This document shows positions 20,346 to 30,377 of a stretch of 64,000 nucleotides of DNA, one piece after another. A model generated the notes under the pieces. It saw nothing but the letters and a program-made list of their open reading frames with translations, had not been told where the DNA came from and did no database searches. This DNA is from Gemmatimonadota bacterium (GTDB lineage: Bacteria > Gemmatimonadota > Gemmatimonadetes > Gemmatimonadales > Gemmatimonadaceae), in the NCBI GenBank assembly GCA_016714015.1, contig JADJNZ010000004.1, forward strand, positions 558,001 through 622,000, written 5' to 3'. The first letter of the stretch is position 1; each line of letters opens with the position of its first letter. A program made the translations under genes and the position numbers.

Positions 20346-22763
20346 ATGCTTCGACTTCCGAGCCTCGCGCTCGCCGCCCTCGTGGTGGCCGCGCCCCTGG
20401 CCGCGCAGGACCAATCCGGCATCACGGGCCGCTGCCTCACCCCGGACTCGCTCGACGTCCGGGGGCAGGTGCGCGTCTCCCGTGAGGCCATCGTCGCGTC
20501 CTCCGGGATCGTGACGGGAACCACCTTGAACTTCCCCTCCATCCAGCGGGCGATCCGCGACCTGTTCGCGACGGGGGATTTCGACGAGGTCGACATCACG
20601 TGCGATGTCGTCGGGCCGACCGGCGCGACCCTCGTCATCGGGGTGAAGGAGCGCCCCCTGCTGGCCTCGGTGGACGTGCAGGGGCCGCAGCGGATCAGCA
20701 ACCGGTCCGTGCAGGACCGTGTGGAACTGCTCCTTGGCCGTCCGGTGGACCCGGCCAAGGTCGCCCTCGCGATGAAGCGCATTGACTCGCTCTATCAGGC
20801 GAACGGCTACTATCTGGCGCGCGTGACGCCGGAGACCACCGTCGTCGCGGACCGGATCGGGATCGTCTTCCGCGTGGACGAGGGGCGGCGCCTTGCCATC
20901 TCCGGCATCCGGGTCGAGGGCAACCGCGCGGTCTCGGACGGACAGGTGGTCGGAGCGATGAAGACCCGCCCCGAGGGATTCCTCTTCTTCCGGAAGGGGG
21001 AGTTCGACGAGGACAAGTACGCGACCGACCTCGGCGAGCGGATCCCGAAGCTCTTCGCCGAGCGCGGCTACGTCGACTTCCAGCTCGATCGCGACACCCT
21101 GATGGTGGATCGCGAGCGCGGAAAGGCCATGATCCAGCTCGACATCCGCGAGGGGGAGCAGTACCGGGTGAAGCAGTTCGAGGTGGTGGGGAACCGTCGC
21201 TTCACCAGCGAGCAGATCGCGGCGCTCTATCCGTTCACCGATCGCGCGCCCTCGCTCACCGAGCGTGCGCAGGCGCTCGTGAAGCGCCGGCCGCCGGCGA
21301 CCAACGTGTTCGACCGGACCCGCTGGGAGGAGGCGACCCAGGCGGTCAGCACGCTCTACAACAACGAAGGCTACATCTACGCGCAGATCCGCCCGGTGGT
21401 CGAGCGCGATCCCACCGACTCGGCCGGATACGTGCGGCTCCGCTGGGACATCGTCGAGAACACGCCGGCGATCATCAATCGGGTCGAGATCCTCGGGAAC
21501 GACTACACGGTCGAGAACTGCATCCGCGACCAGCTCGTCATCATCCCGGGCGACGTCTTCAACCAGGAGCGGATGATCCGCAGCTGGCGCAGTATCTCGA
21601 ATCTCGGCTTCTTCGAGAGCCCGTTGCCGTTCCCCGACGTCCGTCCGGCGAACGAGGCTGGCGACGTCGACATCATCTTCCGCGTGAAGGAGAAGCGGAC
21701 GGGCAACGTGAACTTCGGCGCGTCGGTCGGGCAGGGGACGGGGCTCGGCGGCTTCATCGGCCTCGAGCAGCCGAACCTGTTCGGCAAGTGCAAGCGCGGG
21801 TCGCTGCAGTGGCAGTTCGGGCAGTTCATCAACGACTTCAACGCCTCGTACACCGACCCGCAGGTGCGCGGGTCTCTGATCTCGACGCAGGTGACGGGCT
21901 ATCGCTCGCAGGCACGATTCCGCATCGCGGACCTCGGACGCACGACGCGCACCGGCGGCAATGTGCGGGTGGGGTTCCCGTTCCCGCAGAGCCGCTTCAC
22001 GCGCGTCTTCGTCTCCTACGGCATGGAGGCGGTGCGATACGGGCAGGACGGTCTGCTCGGCACCATCTCGACCAACTCATGCGCCGGTTGCATCCGCAGC
22101 ACGGTCGGCCTCGACGTGAGCCGCGACACGCGCCTCGATATGCCCTTCGCGACCGAGGGCCAGCTGCAGAGCCTGAGTGCGCAGTTCAACGGCGGACCGC
22201 TGGGCGGCTCGGCGACCTATCAGCGCTACACCTCGGAGTTCCGCTCGTACACCGTGCTGGCGCGCCTCGGCGGCAAGAAGCCGGGTTCGCAGCCGCTGCG
22301 CCTGACCTTCGGACTCACGTCGCGGGCCGGCGCGGTCTTCGGCGACCCCGGGGACTTCTTCTGGTCGCAGCAGTTCTCGCTCGGCGGTGTGCAGTTCGGC
22401 GAGATGCTGCGCGGCTACCCCGAGTTCTCGATCACGCCGACGGGGTATCTCGCCGGCACCGGGACTTTCAACGCGCAACGCGCGTCGTTCGGCAATGCCT
22501 TCTTCGCGTCGACGGCGGAGGTGGGCCTGCGGTTCAACCAGTCGGTGTACGTGAATGTGTTCTACGATGCGGGCAACCTCTGGGCGCGCGCGCGGGACTT
22601 CGATCCCACGCGCCTGTTCCGCGGTTCCGGCATCGGTGTGTCCACCGTCACGCCGCTCGGTCCACTGGGGATCGACTACGCGTACGGTTTCGATCGCCGC
22701 GACGTGAACGGCCTGCCGGCTCCCCGGTGGCAGCTGCACTTCCGGCTTGGCCAGATCTTCTAA
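20346..22763 (+). CDS. bamA: Outer membrane protein assembly factor BamA
   Basis: Omp85 channel that inserts beta-barrel proteins into the outer membrane. About 805 residues. A signal peptide (residues 1-19, ending APLAAQ) precedes five POTRA-like segments (about 30-420, with words such as ISGIRVEGNRAVSD and FEVVGNRRFTSEQI). The C-terminal surface-antigen barrel has VNFGASVGQGTGLGGFIGLEQPNLFGKC and ends in LHFRLGQIF, with a terminal aromatic residue as in barrel proteins. ATG 20346 is chosen because it gives the signal peptide directly; a GTG at 20331 would add five residues. It heads the skp-lpx operon, a common arrangement. Confidence 0.95.
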   Translation: MLRLPSLALAALVVAAPLAAQDQSGITGRCLTPDSLDVRGQVRVSREAIVASSGIVTGTTLNFPSIQRAIRDLFATGDFDEVDITCDVVGPTGATLVIGVKERPLLASVDVQGPQRISNRSVQDRVELLLGRPVDPAKVALAMKRIDSLYQANGYYLARVTPETTVVADRIGIVFRVDEGRRLAISGIRVEGNRAVSDGQVVGAMKTRPEGFLFFRKGEFDEDKYATDLGERIPKLFAERGYVDFQLDRDTLMVDRERGKAMIQLDIREGEQYRVKQFEVVGNRRFTSEQIAALYPFTDRAPSLTERAQALVKRRPPATNVFDRTRWEEATQAVSTLYNNEGYIYAQIRPVVERDPTDSAGYVRLRWDIVENTPAIINRVEILGNDYTVENCIRDQLVIIPGDVFNQERMIRSWRSISNLGFFESPLPFPDVRPANEAGDVDIIFRVKEKRTGNVNFGASVGQGTGLGGFIGLEQPNLFGKCKRGSLQWQFGQFINDFNASYTDPQVRGSLISTQVTGYRSQARFRIADLGRTTRTGGNVRVGFPFPQSRFTRVFVSYGMEAVRYGQDGLLGTISTNSCAGCIRSTVGLDVSRDTRLDMPFATEGQLQSLSAQFNGGPLGGSATYQRYTSEFRSYTVLARLGGKKPGSQPLRLTFGLTSRAGAVFGDPGDFFWSQQFSLGGVQFGEMLRGYPEFSITPTGYLAGTGTFNAQRASFGNAFFASTAEVGLRFNQSVYVNVFYDAGNLWARARDFDPTRLFRGSGIGVSTVTPLGPLGIDYAYGFDRRDVNGLPAPRWQLHFRLGQIF

Positions 22764-22779
22764 TCCCTCGGAGCACCAC

Positions 22780-23394
22780 ATGAACGTCCGTTCGCGCGGC
22801 ATCCTTGCCGCCCTCGTCGTCCTCGTCGCCGCCGCGCCGCTCTCGGCCCAGGCGCGCTTCGGCTTCGTCGACACGCGCAAGATCCTCCAGGAGATGCCGG
22901 CTCGCGCGGCGGTCGAGGCGCGACTGCGCACCGAGATCGAGGCGCTGGGCGCGCGCGAGAAGAAGATGATCGACTCGCTCAACGTCATGGTCGCCGCCTT
23001 CGAGAAGGACTCCGCGACGCTGACGCAGGAGGATCGCACGAAGCGCTTCACGGCGCTCCAGGCGTATGACGCCCAGTACCGCGACACGCTCCAGGCGCTC
23101 CAGACGGAAGCGCAGGAGAAGCAGGCGGCCGCGATGCAGCCGCTGTTCGACCAGGTGAAGCTGGCGCTCGACGAGGTGCGGGCCGCGGACGGCCTCGCGT
23201 TCATCTTCGACATCAGCGCGCAGGGCAACTCCATCGTCGCGATGGACAAGAACCTCGATGTCTCGGACAAGGTGATCGCGCGGCTCCGGACGCAGACGGC
23301 GGCCCCGGCGGCGCGCCCGGCCCCCCAGCCCGCCCCGCAGCGTCCCGCGCCGGCGGGTCCGGTCTCGCAGCCGGCAGGGGTCCGCAAGCCGTAA
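22780..23394 (+). CDS. skp: Periplasmic chaperone Skp/OmpH family
   Basis: Holdase that carries unfolded outer-membrane proteins across the periplasm to BamA. 204 residues: a signal peptide ending PLSAQA (about 1-25), then RFGFVDTRKILQEMP, the usual start of mature OmpH proteins, and a long alternating charged helical region (about 45-140) that would form the tentacles. The C-terminal 30 residues are Pro/Ala-rich and not typical of E. coli Skp. ATG 22780 is preceded by GGAG. It follows bamA by 16 bases and precedes lpxD, matching the conserved bamA-skp-lpxD order. Confidence 0.92.
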   Translation: MNVRSRGILAALVVLVAAAPLSAQARFGFVDTRKILQEMPARAAVEARLRTEIEALGAREKKMIDSLNVMVAAFEKDSATLTQEDRTKRFTALQAYDAQYRDTLQALQTEAQEKQAAAMQPLFDQVKLALDEVRAADGLAFIFDISAQGNSIVAMDKNLDVSDKVIARLRTQTAAPAARPAPQPAPQRPAPAGPVSQPAGVRKP

Positions 23395-23421
23395 CCGGCG
23401 CTGCATCGGTCCCCACCCCCG

Positions 23422-24461
23422 ATGTCCGCCGCGCCTCCCGCCGCCCTCCGCCTCGCCGACGTCGCCCGCGCCGTCGGCGGGACGGTCGTCGGTGACGGCG
23501 AGGCGCTCGTCGGGGCGATCGCCTCGCTCGACCGGGCCGGGCCGGGCGCGCTGAGCTTCCTCGCCTCGAGCAAGTACGCGGCGCTGTTCACGGACACGCG
23601 CGCGACGGCGGTGCTCGTCACGCCGGAGCTCGCCGAGACGCCCTCGGCCTGCGGCAATCGCATCATCGTCGCGCGACCGCAAGAGGCGATCCTCGCGCTC
23701 CTGCCCCGTTTCTACAAGATGCCCGCGCGCCCGTTCACCGGCGTGCATCCGACCGCGCTCGTCGACCCGACCGCGAGCGTCGATCCGGATGTCTGCATCG
23801 AGCCCTACGTCGTCGTCGGGCCAGGGGCCTCCATCGCCAAGGGCTGCTGGATCGGTCCGCACTGCGTCATCGGCGAGGACGTGACGGTCGGTGCCGATAC
23901 CCGCCTCGTGAGCCAGGTGACGCTGTATCATGGCGCGCGGATCGGGGCCCGGGTCCTGCTGCATGCCGGTGTGCGCATCGGCAGCGACGGGTTCGGCTTC
24001 GTCTTCCACGAGGGCGCGCACCAGAAGCTCCCGCACGTGGGGCGGTGCATCATCGGTGACGACGTGGAGATCGGGGCGAACAGCACGATCGACCGCGGCA
24101 GCATCGACGACACCGAGATCGGGGCGGGGAGCAAGCTCGACAACCTCGTCCATGTCGCGCACAACTGCCGGATCGGGCGCCTGTGCCTCTTCGCCGCGGG
24201 GGTCGGGATCGCGGGCAGCTCGCGCATCGGCGATGGCGTGATGCTCGCGGGCCAGGTGGGGGTGGCCGGCCACCTCACGATCGGCGACCGGGCGATCATC
24301 ACGGCGCAGTCGGGCGTGCTCAAGAGCGTGCCCGCGGGCGAGACCTGGGGCGGGTTCCCGTCGCGGCCGCAGCGGGAGACGCTGCGCGGCTACGCGGCGC
24401 TGACGAAGCTCCCGGACCTGATCAAGCGGCTCGAGGCGTTGCTGGCGCGCGAGGAGGGCTC

Positions 24462-24465
<4 letters not shown>
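23422..24465 (+). CDS. lpxD: UDP-3-O-acylglucosamine N-acyltransferase
   Basis: Third acyl transfer/commitment step of lipid A synthesis: adds an acyl chain to the 2-amino group of UDP-3-O-acyl-GlcN. 347 residues: an N-terminal uridine-binding domain (about 1-100) and a left-handed beta-helix of hexapeptide repeats (about 105-290), with HPTALVDPTASVDPDV and the catalytic-histidine region GFGFVFHEGAHQKLPHVGR. A C-terminal helix follows. ATG 23422; the stop overlaps the next gene (GTGA). Confidence 0.96.
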
Positions 24466-25738
<1,273 letters not shown>

Positions 25739-25742
<4 letters not shown>

Positions 25743-26515
25743 GCGCGCGCATCCATCCCACCGCGGTCGTCCACCCGGACGCCCAGCTCGCGGACGACGT
25801 CGAGGTCGGGCCGTGGGCGTACGTCGGTCCGCACTGCACGGTCGGTGCGGGCACCGTCATCCAGATGCGCGCGACGCTCGAGGAGCACGTGCACCTCGGG
25901 GCGAAGGTGACGGTCGGTGTCGGCAGCGTGCTCGGCGGCCGGCCACAGGACCTCAAGTTCAAGGGCGAGGTCACCACGGTCGAGGTCGGCGAGGGGACGA
26001 CGATCCGCGAGTACGCGACGATCAACCGGGGCACGAGCGAGTCGTTCAAGACGACGGTCGGGAAGGGGTGCTTCCTGATGTCGTACGTGCACCTCGCACA
26101 CGACTGCCACATCGGCGACGGCGTGATCATCTCGAACGGGACGCAGCTCGCGGGCCACGTGAAGATCGACGACCGGGCGATCATCTCGGGACTCTGCGCG
26201 GTGCACCAGTTCGCGAAGATCGGGCGCCATGCGTTCGTCGGCGGCATGAGCCGCGTGGCGAAGGACATCCCGCCCTACGTGAAGGCCGTCGGTAACCCGG
26301 TGAAGCTCTACGGGCTCAACTCGGTCGGCCTCCAGCGCAGCGGCTTCCCCGACCCGGTCGTCTCGGAGCTCAAGAAGGCCTACCGGCTCTTCTTCCGGTC
26401 GGACATGAACATCTCGCAGGCGATGGAGAAGGCGACCACGGAACTCAAGGACTTCCCCGAGGTGAAGGCCTTCATCGCCTTCGTCGAGGCGAGCGGCCGG
26501 GGGATCGTGATATGA
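25739..26515 (+). CDS. lpxA: Acyl-ACP--UDP-N-acetylglucosamine O-acyltransferase
   Basis: First step of lipid A synthesis. 258 residues: a hexapeptide beta-helix (about 1-190), starting IHPTAVVHPDAQL, with GGRPQDLKFKGE, the catalytic-histidine segment MSYVHLAHDCHIGD and AIISGLCAVHQFAKIGRHAFVGGMS, then a helical C-terminal domain (YGLNSVGLQRSGF, KKAYRLFFRS). ATG 25739 overlaps the fabZ stop; its stop overlaps the next gene (ATGA). Confidence 0.97.
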
Positions 26516-27516
26516 ACCAGCCCCTCCGCATCGGCGTGGTGGGCACGGGCAGCCTCGGCTACCACCACGCGCGTATCCTGCGCGAGATCCCGGGCGTGGC
26601 GTTCCGGGGATTCTACGAGGCCAACCCGGAGCGCGCGGGCGCCGTGCAGCGCGAACTCGGCGTGCGGGCGTATCCGTCGCTCGACGCGCTGCTCGACGAG
26701 GTCGATGCGGTCTCCATCGTCGTGCCGACGTCGAAGCATCACGAGGTCGCGATGGCGGCGCTCGCCAAGGGCAAGCACCTGCTCATCGAGAAGCCGATCA
26801 CGGTGACGCTCGCCGAGGCCGACGAGCTGCTCGCGCTCGCGGAGCGGAACGGCCTGCGGATCCAGATCGGGCACATCGAGCGGTTCAACCGCGCCATCCG
26901 CGCCGCGCTGCCGCACGTGAAGGACCCGCTCTTCATCGACAGCGACCGGCTCGCGCCGTTCAACCCGCGCGGTTCCGATGTCGCCGTCGTGCTCGACCTC
27001 ATGATCCACGACATCGACCTGGTGCTGACCCTCACCGGCGCGCCGGTGAAGGACGTCTCGGCGGCCGGTCTCGGCGTGCTCACGCCGTCGATCGACATCG
27101 CCGATGCGCGCATCACCTTCGCGACGGGTGCCGTGGCGACGATCACGTCGAGCCGTGTCTCGAAGGATCGGATGCGGAAGCTCCGCATCTTCCAGCGGAA
27201 CGGCTACCTCTCCCTCGATCTCGCCGCCGGCACCGGGGAGATGTACCGCCTGCGCGGCGACGTGGACCTCGCGGTGCTCGCGAAGACCGCGCAGCCGCTC
27301 GAGGCGTTCGTCGAGCGAGTCGCGATCGACGCCCCGGAAGGGGAGCCGTTGCGGCTGGAGCTCGAGAGCTTCGTGGCCGCGCTGCGGGGCGAGCAGGAAG
27401 TGGCGGTGAGCGGCCGCGCGGGGCGCGATGCGCTCGCCGTCGCGCTCCGGATCGTCGCCGACATCGAGCGGTCCCGCCCCGCGGTGGGCGCGTTGCAGCC
27501 CGGCCGCGGTGCGTGA
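26512..27516 (+). CDS. Gfo/Idh/MocA family NAD(P)-dependent dehydrogenase, GnnA-like by position
   Basis: 334 residues with an N-terminal Rossmann fold (IGVVGTGSLGYHHARIL), the EKPITVTLAEAD segment carrying the family lysine, and a C-terminal GFO_IDH_MocA domain with GHIERFN and DLMIHDIDLV (the histidine helix). It lies exactly between lpxA and lpxB and overlaps both, so it is almost certainly part of lipid A or LPS sugar metabolism. In Acidithiobacillus the gene pair gnnA-gnnB sits at this place; GnnA oxidises the 3-position of UDP-GlcNAc and GnnB aminates it. No gnnB aminotransferase is present here, so substrate and product are unknown. Confidence 0.85.
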   Translation: MNQPLRIGVVGTGSLGYHHARILREIPGVAFRGFYEANPERAGAVQRELGVRAYPSLDALLDEVDAVSIVVPTSKHHEVAMAALAKGKHLLIEKPITVTLAEADELLALAERNGLRIQIGHIERFNRAIRAALPHVKDPLFIDSDRLAPFNPRGSDVAVVLDLMIHDIDLVLTLTGAPVKDVSAAGLGVLTPSIDIADARITFATGAVATITSSRVSKDRMRKLRIFQRNGYLSLDLAAGTGEMYRLRGDVDLAVLAKTAQPLEAFVERVAIDAPEGEPLRLELESFVAALRGEQEVAVSGRAGRDALAVALRIVADIERSRPAVGALQPGRGA

Positions 27517-28615
27517 GATCCTGATCCTCGCCGGCGAGGCCTCGGGCGACCTGCACGGGTCGATCCTGGCCGAGCGGCTGCACGGCCTGCGTCCGGATCT
27601 CGCGCTCGTCGGAACGGGCGGCACGCGGATGCGCGCCGCCGGCGTGGAGATGCTCGTCGAGCACGAGGGCGTGGTCGGGTTCGTGGAGGTCATCAAGCAC
27701 ATCCCGGCCCATCTGCGTCTGCTGCGCCGGATCAAGGCGCGCCTCGACACCGGTCGGGTCGCGCTCGTGCTGTGCATCGACTATCCGGGCTTCAACATGC
27801 GCGTCGCGGCTGCGGCGCACGAGCGCGGCATTCCGGTGCTGTATTACATCACGCCGCAGGTCTGGGCGTGGCGCGCGGGTCGCATGCGGACGATGGCGCG
27901 CATCTTCACCAAGGCCGCGGTGATCCTCCCCTTCGAGGAGGCGTTGCTCCGCGGGGCCGGCGTGAACGCGACCTTCGTCGGCCATCCGCTGCTCGACCGG
28001 GCGGTCGCGATGCCGTCCCGCGCCTCCGCCCGCGCCTCGCTCGGGCTTCCGGCGGAAGGTGGGGTACTCGCGCTCTTCCCGGGGAGCCGAGCGGAGGAGA
28101 TCCGGCGGCACCTCGCCGACTTCGTCGCCGTCGCGCGCGAACTGCAGCGACGCCGCCCTGGCCTGCGTGTCGTGCTGAGCGTGGCGCCGACGATCCAGCT
28201 GCGGGACGACGAGGTACCGTTCCCGCTCGTCCGGTCGCAGTCGTTCGACGTGCTGCGCGCCGCCGACGTCGCCCTCTGCAAGAGCGGGACGACGACGCTC
28301 GAAGCGGCCGTGGCCGGCACGCCCTGCGCCATCGTCTATCGTACCAGTCCCATCTCGTACGCCATCGCGCGGCGACTCGTGCGCATCCCGCACATCGGCC
28401 TGCTCAACATCGTCGCCGGCCGCGCGGTGGCACCGGAGTTCGTCCAGGACGCGTTCCAGCCCGTGCCGGTCGCCGATGCGCTCGACCCGCTCTTCGATCC
28501 CACGAGCGCGGCGCGCCGCGCGATGGTCGACGGCCTCGCGGAGGTCCGGCGTCGGCTCGGCGAGCCGGGGGCGACGATGCGTGTCGCCGAGATGGCGGCC
28601 GGGATGGTGGGATGA
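27509..28615 (+). CDS. lpxB: Lipid-A-disaccharide synthase
   Basis: Inner-membrane-associated GT19 glycosyltransferase that joins UDP-2,3-diacylglucosamine and lipid X. 368 residues. N-terminal ILILAGEASGDLHGS, then GTGGTRMRAAGVEML, IDYPGFNMRVAAAAHERGIPVLYYITPQVWAW and, in the C-terminal half, LALFPGSRAEEIRRHL and KSGTTTLEAAVAGTPCAIVYRTSP. All are standard LpxB blocks. GTG 27509 overlaps the dehydrogenase by eight bases; its stop overlaps the next gene. Confidence 0.97.
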   Translation: MREILILAGEASGDLHGSILAERLHGLRPDLALVGTGGTRMRAAGVEMLVEHEGVVGFVEVIKHIPAHLRLLRRIKARLDTGRVALVLCIDYPGFNMRVAAAAHERGIPVLYYITPQVWAWRAGRMRTMARIFTKAAVILPFEEALLRGAGVNATFVGHPLLDRAVAMPSRASARASLGLPAEGGVLALFPGSRAEEIRRHLADFVAVARELQRRRPGLRVVLSVAPTIQLRDDEVPFPLVRSQSFDVLRAADVALCKSGTTTLEAAVAGTPCAIVYRTSPISYAIARRLVRIPHIGLLNIVAGRAVAPEFVQDAFQPVPVADALDPLFDPTSAARRAMVDGLAEVRRRLGEPGATMRVAEMAAGMVG

Positions 28616-29286
28616 GCGACGCGAGAGCCGAGGCGGCGAAGGCCGAGGCGCGCGCCAAGCGGGACGCGCGGAAGGTGCGCTGGGGTCCGCTCATCGGGTT
28701 CCCCCTCATCACGATGCTCGGCAACACCTGGCGCGTGCGCGAGGACCGGCACCCGGCCTTCGAGGCGCTCTTCTCCTCAGGCAAGCCGTACATCCTCTCG
28801 AGCTGGCACGGGCAGCTCATCACGCACATATGGGCGAACCGCTTTCGCGGCGTCTGCGCGATGGTGAGCCAGCACGGTGACGGCGAGATCATCACGCGCA
28901 TCATGCAGCGGTGGGGGTACCGGCATGTGCGCGGGTCGAGCTCGCGCGGGGGCAAGGAGGCGCTCATCGCGATGATCCGTGAGCTGGAGCAGGGCAGCGC
29001 CTTCGCGCTGACCCCGGACGGCCCGCGTGGGCCGGCGGGGATCCCCCAGAGCGGCATCCTGATCGCGTCGCAGCGGTCCGGGGTTCCCATCATCCCCATG
29101 CGCACGGAGAGCTCGCGCGCGTGGCACTTCCGAAGCTGGGACCGCTTCCAGCTCCCCAAGCCATTCGCGCGCGTGCGGGTGATCTACGGCGAGCCTTGGG
29201 TGGCGACAGGGACCGACGAGGCGGCCAAGCAGGAGCTGATCGCGCGCATGGGCCCGGCGCCGGCGCCGCCGACCGGGGCCCCGTGA
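28612..29286 (+). CDS. DUF374 lysophospholipid-acyltransferase-like protein
   Basis: 224 residues. The N-terminal 25 residues are charged (Ala/Lys/Arg/Glu). The DUF374 core follows, with LSSWHGQLITHIWANRF in place of the HX4D acyltransferase motif, VSQHGDGEIITRIMQRWGY, GSSSRGGKEAL and TPDGPRGPAGIPQSG. This family is related to PlsC-type acyltransferases and often lies in LPS loci between lpxB or waaA and lpxK; its substrate is generally unknown, with lipid A late acylation the likely role. The ATG overlaps lpxB and the stop overlaps lpxK. No waaA (Kdo transferase) is in the operon. Confidence 0.88.
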   Translation: MSDARAEAAKAEARAKRDARKVRWGPLIGFPLITMLGNTWRVREDRHPAFEALFSSGKPYILSSWHGQLITHIWANRFRGVCAMVSQHGDGEIITRIMQRWGYRHVRGSSSRGGKEALIAMIRELEQGSAFALTPDGPRGPAGIPQSGILIASQRSGVPIIPMRTESSRAWHFRSWDRFQLPKPFARVRVIYGEPWVATGTDEAAKQELIARMGPAPAPPTGAP

Positions 29287-30317
29287 GCCACGCGGTCGAG
29301 CGCATCTGGGCGCGCGATGGGCTCGGCGCGCGCGCGCTGCTGCCCTTGGCTTGGCTCTACGGCGCGGTGACGGCGATCCGGAACCTGGCGTACGACCATG
29401 GCGTGTTCAGGGCACACGCGCTGGGATTGCCGTCCATCAGCATCGGCAACCTGACGGTCGGCGGCACGGGCAAGACGCCGGTCGCCTCGTGGGTCGCGCA
29501 GCGGCTCCTCGCGCGCGGGCTGCGTCCCGCCATCGTGCTACGCGGCTATGGGAACGACGAGCCGCTGGTGCACGCCCGGCTCACACCGGGCGCGGTGGTC
29601 GTGGTCGACCCCGACCGCGTGCGTGGCGCCGCGACGGCGCGTGCGCAGGGGGCGCAGGTGCTGGTGCTCGACGACGCCTTCCAGCACCGACGGGCTCGGC
29701 GCGACGTGGACCTCGTGCTCGTCGCGGCGGAGCAGGGCGGGCCGACGCGCCTGCTCCCTGCGGGCCCGTCCCGCGAGGGGCCCCGGTCGCTACGGCGCGC
29801 GCAGGCCGTCGTCGTGACGCGGAAGACCGCTGACCTCGCGACCGCGGAGTCGGTGCTGCGCGTGCATGTGCGCGAGGCCCCGGCGGCGGTCCAGGCGGTG
29901 GTCGCACTCGCGCCGGACGGCCTCGTGCGCGTCGCCGGTGCGGGGTTCGCCGGAGCGGATGACGCGCCGGCGGTGCTCCCCTTGGGCGCCCTCGACGGCG
30001 CGCGCGTGCTCGCGATCTCGGCCATCGGCGCGCCGGCGGCGTTCGAGGCTCAGATGGTCGCACTCGGCGCCCGCGTCACCTCGGCCGATTTCGACGACCA
30101 CCACGCGTTCACCGCGGCCGATGTGACGGGGCTCACGTCCCGCGCGGCGGGGCAGGACCTGCTCGTCTGCACGCTCAAGGACGCCGTCAAGCTGGCCCCG
30201 CGCTGGCCTCGCGGCGGTGTGGCGTTGTGGTATCTTTCCCAAGCGGTCACGGTCGAGCGAGGGGCGGAGGCGCTGGACGCCCTCCTCGAGCGGCTGGTGA
30301 CCGCGTCTCGTTCCTGA
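29283..30317 (+). CDS. lpxK: Tetraacyldisaccharide 4'-kinase
   Basis: Inner-membrane kinase that adds the 4'-phosphate of lipid A. 344 residues. An N-terminal amphipathic/membrane helix (about 18-40) is followed by the P-loop VGGTGKTP (about 59-66), ILRGYG-type (IVLRGYGND), VLDDAFQHRRARRDVDLVLV (catalytic acidic pair) and FDDHHAFTAADV near the C-terminus. GTG 29283 overlaps the previous stop. It is the last gene of the bamA-lpx operon; gdhA starts 60 bases downstream with no clear terminator between. Confidence 0.95.
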   Translation: MSHAVERIWARDGLGARALLPLAWLYGAVTAIRNLAYDHGVFRAHALGLPSISIGNLTVGGTGKTPVASWVAQRLLARGLRPAIVLRGYGNDEPLVHARLTPGAVVVVDPDRVRGAATARAQGAQVLVLDDAFQHRRARRDVDLVLVAAEQGGPTRLLPAGPSREGPRSLRRAQAVVVTRKTADLATAESVLRVHVREAPAAVQAVVALAPDGLVRVAGAGFAGADDAPAVLPLGALDGARVLAISAIGAPAAFEAQMVALGARVTSADFDDHHAFTAADVTGLTSRAAGQDLLVCTLKDAVKLAPRWPRGGVALWYLSQAVTVERGAEALDALLERLVTASRS

Positions 30318-30377
30318 CCCGGTCCAGCTCCATCGACCCCAATCGCCGGCCCCCCGCCGGTTCAGTGCCCGAATCCC

